From Mesostigma viride (taxonomy: Eukaryota > Streptophyta > Mesostigmatophyceae > Mesostigmatales > Mesostigmataceae), in contig RPFO01000225.1 of assembly GCA_009746045.1 (NCBI GenBank), positions 641,001-701,000 on the forward strand: 60,000 nucleotides of DNA, read 5' to 3'. Positions 26,415-37,640 of this stretch are shown here, piece by piece. The first letter of the stretch is position 1. Each line of letters starts with the position of its first letter. The position numbers and the translations under genes were made by a program. The notes under the pieces were generated by a model. That model was not told where the DNA came from, did not search any database, and was given only the letters and a program-made list of their open reading frames with translations.

Positions 26415-29400
26415 ACACACACACACACACCACACACATGTCCTGGCCTTTGATCTCCCTCCCCTCCATTGCCCTCATTCAACACCGCCCGACCTCCCCT
26501 CCATTCCTCTCCAACCTCCTCCAGGACACGCTCAACAAGCTGCGTGAGGCGAGCCGTCGTGCGGGCAACCAGCTGTGCGCGGTGCTGCTGGACACAAAGG
26601 GGCCTGAGATCCGCACCGGGTACCTGCGTGACGGCGGCCCCATCACCTACGAGGAGGGCTCCATTGTCACCATCCACGCCGACTACACCCTCAAGGGCGA
26701 CGAGCACAACCTGGCGCTCAGCTACCCCAAGTTCCCCGACCTGGCACAAGTGGGCGGCTCGGTGCTCATGGCCGATGGCACACTCATCATGCAGGTGAGA
26801 GCATGTGCGCGCTTGCATGCCTGACGGCACGCTCATCATGCAGGTGGGTGAGGCACGATCAGCTTGACAGATGCCTGTTCTATCACCACCAATTGACTCG
26901 TCCTCTGTCCCAACTCAGTCAGAGGACCGAGTTGGCAATTTTCAATCGCGTGTAACGGCTAGGTGGGGGGTCCATCCCAAACGTTTTGGTGTGGATCGGC
27001 GGTGTACTTGATTTCATTTTGCTGGCAAAAATACTACATAAGTGAAAACTTGACCCAAACACCTGAAAATAACACGGGCGTTGGGCACCCTCGGCGAATT
27101 TGCATTTTCGGGATAAGAACGAATGGGGAAATGTTAGTCAAATCCAAGTGCCTTTTAGAAGAGTATATGCATCTAAACAATGTAGTTCTCAAAATGTGGC
27201 ATAAAACTGGGCACGATTCGGCCACTGCCGCTGCCTGAAACAATTTCAGAACTCTCAGTGCTCAGGAGAGGTCTGGGGCTTTGCTAGCACTTTGCAAGCA
27301 TGTAAGTGCGGTCATACTGCACGCCATCGCGGCCACCAACCATCCCAATAAACTCGTTTTCCTTCAAGCATAACAGGACAACACACTTGCATCATCATCA
27401 TGCAGTTATATCATACCTTATTTTGTGTGAGAGCCTATGCATGCATGTAGGGAATGGGTTTGGATACCTACCTAGGAAGGGTTATATTATAAGAGTCAAT
27501 CACCAGTGGGTAGGTTAAGCATATTTCAATGGTTTCTCACAAAAATAGATATGGCTGAAACTGTTTTGCCTTGCCATGACATGGCCATCATACTTGCTGG
27601 CTCATGATGACAGTGGTTTATCACCAAGATTTTTCACTCACCGGTATAATCTTGAAACCACCCTTGACGCAGCCCATGGCCGCACAATCGCGCAGTATGA
27701 ACGTAGAAAAAGAATAACGTACATATATAAGGTTTTTAAACCCATACAGCGCCTGAAAACCTGCATAACTACACTAGGGTAAGGCAAATGCCTGGTAACA
27801 TCATCTTTCAAGGGGGGCCTAGAGAGGGGAAGGCAACTGTCAAGAAAGAGCATCAAGACTCGGAACTGACAACGCCTCGCATTCTTAAACTCATTTACGA
27901 ACATCAAGAAACGATTATGCAACGATAGTCCAGCTGTACCTGGCACGCCTGGCGTGACCTTGGCCCAGGCGGTGCCCGCAAAAGCACTTGCGGCACCCAA
28001 ACCATGACGTGACAGAGCGGTTGAAGTCGCCAAATCTGTACTGCCACTGATTATATTCTACGACAGTGCATGATAATAAGTAGAAAAGAAATCATAAACC
28101 CTTCGAATTGCGCCATAAAGCAATTCTAGTCAATTCCGTCGACCTGCCTGATCGCAGTTTTTCCCAGCAAGAGCACGTAGAGCAGTGCAGACACCTAATA
28201 AATCGCATCCCCCTGAGCTAAAAATAAAGTTGTATCATACCTAGGGCATGTATAATCTTTTTCCTGAGTCTGGCCAGCTAAATTGCCCGCAAACGTAAAC
28301 TGCATGCATGGGCACCAGCCGCCATGGCTAGATCGTTCATTTTCGGAACTCACGTTTCACGTGAAAAAGTACCCTTGTAAGTACACCTGTACTTTGACCG
28401 TATATTTCGCTCCTAAGACGACGTCTGAAAAAATCGCAAGAATATGTCCAAATAAGATCTTTTCACTTCCTATTTGAATAAGTTTTGAGAAATTTTTTTG
28501 TCTAACATTCCGACCGGGGAGAATACTCTACGATACCTCGAAATTCGGTCCTCGCTAGAGGACTGAGGTTCGACTCAGTCCTTCATAGAGGACCAGGGAC
28601 AGACGACGAGTTAATGAGGTCAGGTTTTTACTGTGTTGCCTTTCTTGTCGTAACGTCACCCCACAACCATCAGGGCACGTACAGACCAGCGCAGTTTTGT
28701 GCGGCGGGACCCCAGCATACGCGTCGTGTGGCCCGCGCTTCATGCCGCTGTCACGGCGCACCAGCTCGCTCTGGTGCCCCGCTCACATCTTTGCGGCTTG
28801 CATTCTTGCGCTCACATATTTGCTGCATGCCTTTGTGCGGGCACCGCCCTCCCACCGTCCCCACCCACCTGCACATGCCCAGATCGAGGCGGTGGACCCT
28901 CAGAAGCGCACGGTGACCTGCCGCTGCCTCAACACGGCCACCATCGGTGAGCGCAAGAACTGCAACCTGCCCGGCGTGGCGGTGGACCTGCCGGTGCTGA
29001 CCAGCAAGGACGAGGACGACCTGCGCTGGGCGGTGACCAACCACGTGGACTTTGTGGCCGTCTCCTTTGTGCGCTCGGCCAACGACGTGCGCATCGTTCG
29101 GCGTGCACTTGGAGATGAGGGCAAGGGCATCCGCATCATCAGCAAGATCGAGAACCAAGAGGGGCTGGCCAACATTGACGAGATCATCGCCGCGTCTGAT
29201 GGCGTCATGGTCGCGCGCGGGGACTTGGGGATGGAGATCAACCTGGAGCAGGTAAGGGGGGGACAGGCGTGTGCATGAGGGGACTTGGGATGGAGATCAA
29301 CCATAGCAGGTAGGGGGGCATCGGACAAACTGCACAATTCAAGCGGTGCTGTGGGCATAACATGCCAGCACCGTTGCATTGCCAGGTCAGTGTGTGGGAA

Positions 29401-31315
29401 GGTGCGAAGCCGTGGCAATTGCGCAGCTGTCTAAGCGTACCAGCATGGGAGAGCTAGGGGGGCACAGTTATGCACGCAGGTGGGGGGCATACGTCAGGTG
29501 TAGTACACAGCCATGCAATTTCCGGGCTGGCAACAAGAGCCGTCATTTAACACGCAGGGCTAGTGCAAGGTACCTCATCAGACAGAGGCTCGCATGATGC
29601 AGCACGTGGGTTCTTGTTGCCTGTTCTGATGCAGCATGCGGGGGGGCGGAATCACGTTACCCCAATCTCGCTTGTATGTCCTGTACACCTTTGTACATGG
29701 GGTTGCCGTGGTCTGGTTAAGGAGGGTACTGCAGCCGTGCAGGGGCGGGCCCCCCCATCAAGGGGTCGCTGCAAACTCACTGGACGCCCCCGGCTTGCCT
29801 GCTCCCCCTTGTGCGTGTGCCTGCTCCGTTGCGCGCCCATGCGTGCCCTCTCCCTCGCTACCAGATGTTCCGCGTCCAGAAGATGATCATCCACAAGTGC
29901 AACGAGGCGGGCAAGCCCGTGGTGACCGCCACGCAGATGCTCGAGTCCATGATCAAGAACCCCCGCCCTACCAGGTGGGTTTGGGGTCGCTTATATTCGT
30001 ATAGTAGTTCTACTGTATAGTGTAGGTGGTGCCCCACTAGCCACACAGATGCTGCAGTTGATGATCAAGAACCCGCGACAAGCCAGGTGGGTTTGTTGTT
30101 GCTTCTATGATGATGTATGTATGTAGAGATGATGGTGCAAGTAAAGAACACCTCTGGGCACATGACTGAAAAGCTACGGCCAAGCCGACAGGGCCCCGCA
30201 CGGGCAGCGGATAGGGCATTGTCATGTAGGGAATGGGTAGGGTTGCATTACAGCATTCCATCGACATGGGCAAGGTTCGCCGTGCAGGGCTGGTAGCAGG
30301 CTGGGTCGCTGATGTCGTAACGGAACGGGCAGGGGAAGTGAGATTGGTCGTTCACGCATGCAACAGCTGCCGCCTTGCTTTGAAGACATGGAGGTGGCAC
30401 CTGCATATTTGGATGCATAACATGCAGGAATGTCGCCAGTGCCATTTAATAGGCAAAGCCCATCAAATCAGGAAAACAGAACAGAACGCCCTGTGGTCAA
30501 CGAGGCACACATTAGAGAAGAGCCTGGAGAGAAATAGTGGCATGGCGCCCTCATCCATGTGGAGTGCATGGCCACTCCCTGGTGCCCACCCCTGTGCTGC
30601 CCACATAACCTTACCGTGCTTCAACCATGGTGGACCCATCATTGCTGCCATGCTTGTACCGTTCGCTTATGCTGGCCGCTGCTCCCCCAGGGCGGAGGCC
30701 ACGGACGTCGCCAACGCGGTGCTTGACGGCACCGACTGCGTGATGCTGTCGGGTGAGACGGCGGCCGGTGCCCACGCCAAGAAGGCGGTGCAGATCATGA
30801 GCAGCATCTGCGAGGAGGCAGAGAAGGCGGTGGACAACTACGCGATCAGCGAGCGGCTGCTGCGGCAGCAGGTGAACGCGGGCCACAAAATGAAAGTGAT
30901 CGAGGCGCTCGCGTCCTCTGTGGTGACCACCGCCACCAAGATCCACTCGCCGCTCATCGTGGTGCTCGCGGCCAACGGGCAGGCTGCGCGGCTCATCGCG
31001 AAGTACCGCCCGGCGATGCCTGTGGTAGTGGGCTGCGTGCCGCGCAACACCACGTACAAGAACATCGGGTTCAAGGACCTCACGTACAAGGAGGACCAGG
31101 TCGCGCGGCAGCTGCTGCTCACGCGCGGCCTCATCCCTGTCATGCTGGACGGCAAGGACACCAAGCTGTCGGCCGCAGAGGCCGCCAAGCAGTGCGTGGA
31201 CGAGGCGATCAAGTGGGCCAAGAGCCAGGGGCTGTGCCAGGAGGGCGACGACATCGTCACAATGTACAACGTCAAGTCTCAGTGCGCGGTCATCCGCGTG
31301 GTCCCTTGCCCTTAA
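24114..31315 (+). CDS. PYK: Pyruvate kinase, six exons
   Basis: Pyruvate kinase transfers phosphate from phosphoenolpyruvate to ADP, the last step of glycolysis. Exons: 24114-24235, 24610-25048, 26525-26794, 28883-29251, 29865-29974, 30691-31315. All borders are GT/AG and the total is 1935 bp, exactly 645 codons with stop. Seen in order: VVCTLGPAT and ARLNFSHGD at the start of the barrel, [12 protein letters not shown] at the entry to domain [10 protein letters not shown] with the catalytic Lys, [11 protein letters not shown] for metal binding, [10 protein letters not shown] and the [15 protein letters not shown] loop, [10 protein letters not shown], then the C-terminal regulatory domain ending in CP. 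The core from residue about 140 is complete and of normal length. The leader is about 100 residues longer than in typical forms. The first exon (Ser/Thr-rich, few acidic residues, strong donor AG|GTAAGT, in phase) may be a plastid presequence. Without it translation could start at 24614 or 24632 and give a cytosolic enzyme. The core call is secure; exon 1 is inference. Confidence 0.93.
25071..25094 (+). repeat. Diverged copy of exon 2's 3' end inside pyruvate kinase intron 2
   Basis: It matches 25031-25054 at 16 of 24 positions and still reads like the family consensus (DHEYL) in the frame of the exon. It is the weakest of four such copies. Confidence 0.45.
25097..25275. repeat. (GGGT)n microsatellite followed by poly-G
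   Basis: About 140 bp of GGGT units pass into G runs interrupted once by T. It lies in pyruvate kinase intron 2, about 50 bp after the donor. Long Gly/Val/Trp open frames here are artefacts. Confidence 0.97.
25701..25995. repeat. 54-bp tandem repeat, five and a half copies
   Basis: The unit begins GTGCCTGTATACCCACTTTT; copies start at 25701, 25755 and 25809, then a partial unit interrupts before two more copies. Copies are nearly identical. Because 54 is a multiple of three, several frames on both strands stay open. I treat this as an intronic minisatellite, not a gene. Confidence 0.93.
26283..26432. repeat. (CA)n microsatellite
   Basis: An almost pure CA array near the 3' end of pyruvate kinase intron 2, about 90 bp before the acceptor at 26524. 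Confidence 0.97.
26823..26843 (+). repeat. Copy of exon 3's 3' end plus donor inside intron 3
   Basis: Repeats the last 21 bases of the exon ending at 26794 with two third-position changes, followed by its own GTGGGT donor 49 bases after the true one. It encodes the same residues (DGTLIMQ). Confidence 0.9.
26893..28614. mobile_element. 1.7 kb TTAA-class non-autonomous DNA element in pyruvate kinase intron 3
   Basis: The ends are inverted: CTCGTCCTCTGTCCC at 26897-26911 matches the reverse complement of 28596-28610 at 14 of 15 positions. They are flanked by TTGA (26893) and TTAA (28611), as expected for a piggyBac-type TTAA duplication with one mutation. The right two thirds (about 27420-28480) is alignable by eye to the element at 58181-59894, which has almost the same length. 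No complete transposase ORF is visible. Short minus-strand segments conserved between the copies (around TAWAKVTP and NDLAMAA) hint at decayed coding sequence of unknown origin. Confidence 0.7.
29279..29309 (+). repeat. Copy of exon 4's 3' end plus donor inside intron 4
   Basis: Nearly repeats the last 32 bases of the exon ending at 29251, with a one-base deletion and a small change before CAG. It is followed by GTAGGG. Confidence 0.9.
30043..30086 (+). repeat. Copy of exon 5's 3' end plus donor inside intron 5
   Basis: Repeats about 44 bases of the exon ending at 29974 and its GTGGGTTTG donor. The copy keeps the reading frame, reading [15 protein letters not shown] against [15 protein letters not shown]. 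Confidence 0.9.
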
Positions 31316-31889
31316 ATTTACCTGGCTGAGCAGTGGGCCCTTGACATGGATGAGAAATGGGCCATGCATCTTCACGGCAATGGGCAAGAAAAGAGCGTTG
31401 TCTTTCGTCCTCTTTTGTACCATGCACACACAGAACCAAGGGTGCTTTGTGCCACCATCCAGCTAGGACAAGAATTAGCGAAGAGCATTGTATTTTCTTG
31501 ACTGCCCTTCATTGGGGAAAACCCTTCCTTGATACCCTTTGAACATTGGGGGTTCATGTGACATGTAGTGGCTTGCCTTTCATTCCATGGCAAAACCAGT
31601 GAGCAGGTTTGGGAAACAGAGCAGGCCACCTTGATTTAAACAGCTAGTATGGAGCTTTCTTTTGGGTTCCATGAAGGGATCTAACAAGCATTTCAGGCAC
31701 AGTTGATGCGCTCATTTTCCTTCTTTCAACCTTTGTATATACCACAGTTGGCACGCATAAAAACTGAATTCTACGCTACTCTGTGCATGTTCGTGTAAAG
31801 CATCCCATCGTGAACCTTTGTTATGCATGGTCATGTTGGGCGCCATGCCATCTAGGGATAAAGCATGCATAGTTGCAATTACCTCGATC
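31316..31889. other. 3' flank of pyruvate kinase
   Basis: AT-richer sequence downstream of the stop codon, expected to hold the 3' UTR and poly(A) site. A TGTAA motif, the usual green-algal poly(A) signal, occurs near 31793, but it is common by chance. No gene or repeat is recognised. Confidence 0.4.
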
Positions 31890-32528
31890 TTAATTAACAT
31901 AATTACTCATAACAAGAAGGGCTGGCGTACGGCTGTCTATGATAAGCGATCCTAAATATAATATAAGGATCCTAAAAATCAGCAAATTCCTTTTATTCGC
32001 TACCCCGATATTCACAGTCTCCTTTCCCACACAGCAAAATATTGTGTTGTTCTTAGTCAGTTGCATCGTTTTTCCCGTCTTTGTTCTTATCGTGTCGATT
32101 TCATCACGACTCTTATTGAACTCTTGCATCGTTTGTTGGTCAAGGACTATGACCGAGACATTATGCCCCGTCAAGTCTGGTGTTTTTCGCAACGTCAGCC
32201 ACATCTGTTCGGTGCTGCCCCAATAGGCACAAGCTCTACAAACAGGTCGTGGACCGGCTGGATCGCGTAGTATCTCCGCACATCTGAACCCTGTGATGCC
32301 AGATCTCCTTTGCAGCCGTTCCGAGTCGGCACTGGATTCAAATTGTCCACATCGTCGCGTCGCTGTGCACAGCAACCCGGTGTTTTCTGGCAAATGATTT
32401 TCGCCTTTGCGGCGTGCCTGATCAGAATATACGCGGGCGTTTGGTTCCCGCCGCACATTTGAAATTAAGTGCTGTTCTCGGGATTTTTGCCTTTGCACCG
32501 TGTGCAGTTCTTCGACGTTTGGAATCAT
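31890..32528 (-). CDS. Unrecognised ORF, 212 codons
   Basis: An uninterrupted frame starting with ATG in the context GCCATGATT. It is hydrophilic and slightly basic in its first 150 residues. Near the C-terminus it has two hydrophobic stretches (around VIVLDQQTM and LLIFRILILYLGSLII), the second of which could span a membrane. I recognise no family. Its base composition is lower in GC than the neighbouring host exons, and a second frame is also open over part of it. It could be an exon, a transposon remnant or chance. Confidence 0.25.
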   Translation of the reverse strand: MIPNVEELHTVQRQKSREQHLISNVRREPNARVYSDQARRKGENHLPENTGLLCTATRRCGQFESSADSERLQRRSGITGFRCAEILRDPAGPRPVCRACAYWGSTEQMWLTLRKTPDLTGHNVSVIVLDQQTMQEFNKSRDEIDTIRTKTGKTMQLTKNNTIFCCVGKETVNIGVANKRNLLIFRILILYLGSLIIDSRTPALLVMSNYVN

Positions 32529-33169
32529 GGCATGGCTAACGTAATGACTGACTAGCTAGACCTTTTCAGTGGTTTTCCATTTGCGGGTATTTCCTTGTAA
32601 ATGGTGGGAGAGCGATCGCAGCAATGGTGCTCACCACTAGACACTCCCAGCCAGTTAGGCTCGAAACACACGCCCTGATCAACCAAGCTGTTTCCGGCTC
32701 CACCGTCTAGGTCATCTAGGATCGCTCTACACGTAAGCCAGCCATAATGTCAATGCACAAGGCTACACATTTCCATTGATCACCATTCATCTTCATCATC
32801 CTGAATTAACGACTCGAACACGCGGACAAGATAACGGCAGGCTCGAGCTACCATGGTCCGGATTCTCCCGATTTCTGGCCTGCGCTGGTTGTCTGGACTT
32901 GATAGTTGTCTCATATCATCAACATAAGGCAAGCATCCCATGCAACATTTTGTAAAGAGGCCAACACGCGCCCCACCCCCCCTGTAGTGACCAGTGGAGA
33001 AGGGCACGTGTGCACCGGCGCCTCCCCGTCCACACATGCACGGCCGCAACAACTGGCCTGCGCTCACTGGTTGTCTTCTAATTGATATGCATGCATGCAG
33101 GCAGGCGCGCACACCTGGCATGCATGGCCCCTTGTGTAGAATATAGATTAGAGGACGCGGATATGGGGC
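32529..33169. other. Intergenic sequence with a possible C-terminal exon
   Basis: Mostly featureless. On the minus strand, 32780-32905 reads as an acidic-ended segment finishing LIQDDEDEW and a stop, which looks like a real protein C-terminus. I cannot find upstream exons and do not call a gene. Confidence 0.3.
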
Positions 33170-33174
33170 CGCCC

Positions 33175-33597
33175 TCTACTCACCCAACCGCAACGCCCCG
33201 ACATTGCCGTGCTTGACTACGACGGGCACGGTTGCCTCCTGCTCATCGATGTCTCCGTGGCTTGGCTGCTCTCCGGTCGCCACATCCTCCGGGCGGCTGT
33301 GGATGCCGGCGCTGCTGCCGCTGCATGTGGCTGAGCGCGATGTGGGGCCCCACCGGGTCATCCCCTTTGAGGACTTCGGGGCCGTGGGCCCATGCAAGAC
33401 AGCGGAGTTTTTCCACGAGTGCTGCCGGCGCCGTGAAGACCGACTCGACCTCGAGGGTCAGACCGCCCCGTGGTCTGCCCGCACATGGTCCTCGTATTGG
33501 CGGCAGCGCCTGTCACTCGCCCTCACTCGCACCGTGGCTGATGTGTTATTCCGCCGCACCCGGGCCGACTTTGTCGCGACCCATGCGGTCTAGATCC
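33175..33597 (+). pseudogene. Frameshifted end of a reverse-transcriptase-type (non-LTR-like) ORF
   Basis: Two frames together look like the tail of retroelement proteins that follow a reverse transcriptase domain. The first reads RPDIAVLDYDGHGCLLLIDV at about 33185-33260. A shift near 33330 then gives GPHRVIPFEDFGAVGP and WSSYWRQRLSLALTRTVADV before the stop around 33591. This pattern (R-x-D-I/V ... L-L-I-D-V ... V-P-F-E-x-x-G ... W-R-x-R-L-S-x-A-L) is familiar from LINE-like C-termini in algae and plants. The catalytic domains are absent, so this is a remnant. The exact clade cannot be stated. Confidence 0.55.
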
Positions 33598-33865
33598 CTC
33601 CCGGCCAGGCCTGCATGGTGGGCCTGCAGCGCTGCTGCTGCGTGTCGCCAGTTTTGTGATGTAGTTAGTTGTACCTTGTGCAGCTGGCGTGATCCTTGGA
33701 TGTCCGTGTCAGCCTAATACTATTTCTTCAGGGTTCTTCTTCTTTTGGGGGTTTTCCTAATGTTGCATGCCCATCTCACCTCCGTAATTTATCATTCTCA
33801 ATGAATATAGATTAGAATAATTGAAAATATATAATTTAGGAATAGATCAGTTAATCAATTAATTA

Positions 33866-34620
33866 AGAACATAACTCCGTTGGGAGTATATGTATAACTG
33901 TACATAATATCCCTGTATGGCACTCTTGGCTACTTCCTGCAAGGGTAGGGGGCAAACTACACCTGCTCTGGCCGGGTGCACAAAGTGCACATGCACACCG
34001 CTACATGTACTCCAGCACCGGCCTAGGGCGGTACATAGATAGGCCTGGACATCTATAGGGGGCCGAAGACCATCATGGCTATACAAAAGCTAGTAGGGCA
34101 TACATGTCTTCTCAGCAGAGAGTAGCTCTCTGCATGGGCACAGCATAACTAAATAAAGCTAGGATCGGCTGGTGCGGGGCACATCATAGGCACACAGTGT
34201 ACATGGCAAAATAATGCTAAGGCACCAGCAGCCCCTTCTCAGCAGGGATATGTGCTACATGTACGAGTTCTTGGGCAACGGAGTTATTAATTAATTAATT
34301 AATTAATTAATTAATTAATTATCAACATCACTCCATTGGGAGTAGATGTAGCACATAGCCCTGAGAAGGGGCATATGGCTTTTAATACATTCTAGGCTAC
34401 TTCATGCAAGGGTGGGAATGTAAGCTACCCCTGCTCTAGGTGCACCAGGGCACCTGCACCCTCATGGTCTATCACGCTATGCCCGGGTAAGGGGGGAGCA
34501 TGCCTGTGAGGGGGAAGATCATCAAGGCTATATACAAAAACTAGAGCGTGGAATCTCAGCAGAGAGCAGCTCTCTGCATGGGAACAGCATAACTAAATAA
34601 AACGGAGTTATGTTATGTAC
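33866..34620. repeat. Two diverged direct copies around a foldback centre (MITE-like)
   Basis: Segments 33866-34165 and 34312-34610 are diverged direct copies: both begin near CTCC(G/A)TTGGGAGTA and end near AGCTCTCTGCATGGG and CATAACTAAATAAA. Between them is an AT-rich (TTAA)n stretch at 34288-34320. Around that stretch, CCCCTTCTCAGCAGGG and GTGCTACAT are answered in inverted order by ATGTAGCACAT and CCCTGAGAAGGGG. No ORF. The structure resembles a foldback or MITE-type element. Confidence 0.6.
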
Positions 34621-34656
34621 AATTCTATTCAATTCAAATTTCAATTCAGTTCAATG

Positions 34657-35245
34657 TGTTACGTCCCAGCCCAGACACACCTAGCCTGAGCTACGTAGCG
34701 AAAGACCCTTCTTGCCGGAATTAGGAATAATTCAAGGTAGCCTAAAGTAGGTTGCGCTTCACGACGTGAGTCGTGAGATATCTGGCATCACGGCTTGATG
34801 CCAAGCTAATTAGTACACACTTATAATGGCTAGCTAGCAACACCAAGTACAAATGGATAATTGCCCCGGGCTCAATGTGTAGGCGTATTCGCACTTATCA
34901 TTCATCAAACCAAGAGGACGAGACTCTCGTCCTCGGACCAATTTAACCTAGGTTGATTGCGGCGCAGATACACGCCAATTTCCCTGGAACAATCCCAGCC
35001 AATCATTCCACGTAGGATCCGGGCCGACATCGACCCTCAACTACAGGATCCACGCCTAGAACTACGGACAGACTCAGAACTGGCGCGGCGCCACAGCACC
35101 GGCCCCTAAAAGGGCAACCCAGGACCATTTAATAACTAGTCCAATTCACACAATAGCCAATGTCCATAAAACTCAGTACAACGGCCACAAGGCCTTAGTA
35201 ATTTATTCCATTGTTACGTCCGACCTAAAGGGCCGGGACGTAACA
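34657..35245 (-). repeat. 3' LTR of gypsy element A
   Basis: 589 bp bounded by TGTTACGTCC at 34657 and GGGACGTAACA ending at 35245: an inverted-repeat LTR boundary with TG...CA ends. A purine-rich tract on the coding strand (GTGGGGGGGGAGGAG, 35246-35260) abuts it, as expected for plus-strand priming. Confidence 0.85.
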
Positions 35246-35344
35246 CTCCTCCCCCCCCACGGGGGTCGGTAGTCCCTACCGTACAAAGATAGAATAGGAT
35301 CACAAAACAAGACTACTATAAGAGTACTATGTCCCGACCTCGGT

Positions 35345-37640
35345 TCACCCGCAGGTCAGTAATACCAGTTCCTCTAGAGGTTGATACACATGCCCAACCC
35401 TGACGTAGTAGCCAAAACTCTGGGGATTGGACTCCGCTATCCATCCCGAAACTGAACTATTTACTCTAGCGTCCGCCGCTATAGTAGTCCGCCGCTGCTG
35501 CTGGGCCTCAAAGAGAGCCCGTCGCCCCACGGGGGTCATAATATGGGTCATCGCCCCTGGATGCGCACATAAGTCCACCTCGAAGGCGATCTGAAAGGGG
35601 GATGTCTTCTGCCGACCCAACCTGGACAGCTCCACCCACGTACCCCGGGGCCACATGGCCAGGAACCCAGCGAGATACTGGGGGTGGGTAAAGAGAAGGG
35701 TCAGCGCCGACCAATCCGCCACCCCACAGCGGTGATCACGAACAAACTTCACCCCCATCATAAAAACCTCGGTGCGCACGTGATCCTCAAGGATGGTCGC
35801 CCTGGGGGCCCCTACAATGTCCGGCACCACCCGTTCCAGGAAGGCACGCCCTTCCGCCGGGGCCACCTTGGGCGGCGTAACCACGTGCCCCACTCCATCC
35901 ACCTGATACCTCCAATCCCACCAATCCTCGGTACCGAACCGCACCGTGTGGCCCACCGTCCGGGGAAAACGAAGGTCGTCGGGTTGCGGCAAGGGCAGCG
36001 GCGCCTGTGGGAAGAAGGTGATTTCTAGTTGTTCCCAGTAAGCACCACGGTCAACCGCGCACCAAGGACCCGCTTGAAAAACCAAAGGGGCGGGCAGGTG
36101 CATGCCAGGAGGGACCGAGATCAAAGGTCCCTCGAACACCACACACAACTTCTCCGTTCGAGGCCCCGGCCCACCATGTCTTACGGTCCTCCCCGGAATT
36201 GTCCGTATGAAGTCCCCCATCGACCACTCCTCGTGTGAGGCTGCCCGGGAAGCGGCCTCGTAGCCTACTGAGGTGGCGACTGAGTGATCGCCCTGGCGCC
36301 CGAGCTGGTCCAGCATCCGCTGTATGAGACCCTGCCCTGATTGCACCGCTGCCACGAGCGTCTCAATGGTAACCACGGGTTCCGCCGGCACCATGACACC
36401 CGTCACGCTGGGACCCTCCGCGGCATTCCGTACGGTAGGTAAGCACGGTCCCTCCGCGGGAAGGTGCGAGTGTCGATCCGAGGTGGTGGGTCTGCTGGGT
36501 CCCTCCGCAGGACGTGACATCGACGATCCGGCCTGGGCAGGCCGGGGACGAGGCTCCAAGGAGACCAAGAAGTTAGGCTCCGGTGGAACCTCTTCCGCTC
36601 GGGAGCGAGGCTCCAGAGAGACATGGAAGGTAGGCTCTCCTTGGCCCGCATCGGGCGGGGTGCCAGCGGGAAACTCATCAACCGGCTCCTCTCTAGCCGG
36701 CCGTTCGGCCCTGGCCACCGCGGTCTCTGTCGTATCCGTTCGCCGTCGCCGATTCTCTCGCTCTCGCTCCAACTCCACCGCGGACCCCCACGTGCGCTCC
36801 CATTGCCGATCCTCTGGTCGACGAGATGGTGGTGACGCTTGGCGAGCGGGGCGTACCTCGGTCCCGGAGTCCGAGCGGGAACGCGAGCGGGAGGGCGGTG
36901 ATGGCGAGCGACGACATGCCGGCCACTCCGGGGCACGTCGAGGGGCGGTTTGACTGCCCCCACCCCATCCGGTAGCCCTCGGAAGACTCCGAGTCTCGCG
37001 CCCTGAAGGTCGCCCCCAGCCCGTCGCCGGCGGCACCTGGCGCCTCATAACGAGGCACAGGACGGTTTCTTCCGCCGCTCCCCTGGGAGCCCCGAGAGGG
37101 CAGATCCCGCGGAGGGGAACGAGAGGGAGGGCGTGGAGGATGGTCGTCGGAACCGGAGTCATACCCCTCACTCCCATCGTCCTGGTCCTCATCATCCATA
37201 GCCACGATGCGATCCAGAGCCTGCCGTAACGAATACTGCCCTTCTCGCAGGCATTTTTCACCCCTTAGCGCCCCCTCTGACGAAAGATACCGGGGAAAGT
37301 GGTATTCCAGCAGCTTAATTCCGCACTGGGGGTGGAAGTAAGAGGAGAAAGAGCCGTGGGAATGCCAGACCCGCTTCCAGCGTGTTCATGCACTCGTGAC
37401 AGGAGCACTCCCGCTCATGTGTTTCCCAATCGGTCCCGACCATGCACCACGTCGTTGCGCGCAGCGGTGCGGGTCTCGATCCGGAACCTCGCGTTGCGCC
37501 GCACGAACCCTCGAAAAGCCTCCATCTGCACAGGGCCGACCCGCGCCATAATGGAATCAGCGCGGAGGTCCGACGGCATCTGATTACGGCGACGACGTCG
37601 TCGTTCCAACAGGGCCTCCCCCTCCCGACCATAGTCACGC
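35345..37640 (-). pseudogene. Extra ORF downstream of pol in gypsy element A, frameshifted
   Basis: The long frame ending at 35345 has a Pro/Arg/Ser-rich, charged N-terminal half and a folded-looking C-terminal domain of about 250 residues (WSMGDFIRTIPGRT ... FLAMWPRGTWVELSRL). Upstream, 37640-37200 continues the same protein in other frames, with a Cys cluster (CSCHEC). The C-terminal domain resembles that of the ORF at 53394-55700 in element B around an H-x-x-Y-x-x-x-F-L-x-x-x-P-x-G-x-W pattern. I recognise no known domain. It is not an integrase, protease or obvious envelope protein, and it has no signal peptide or membrane anchor. Confidence 0.6.

Noticed and set aside
32780-33121. A 113-codon minus-strand gene
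   Set aside because: Only the last ~40 codons look protein-like. The upstream part is low-complexity, and no splice-connected exons were found.
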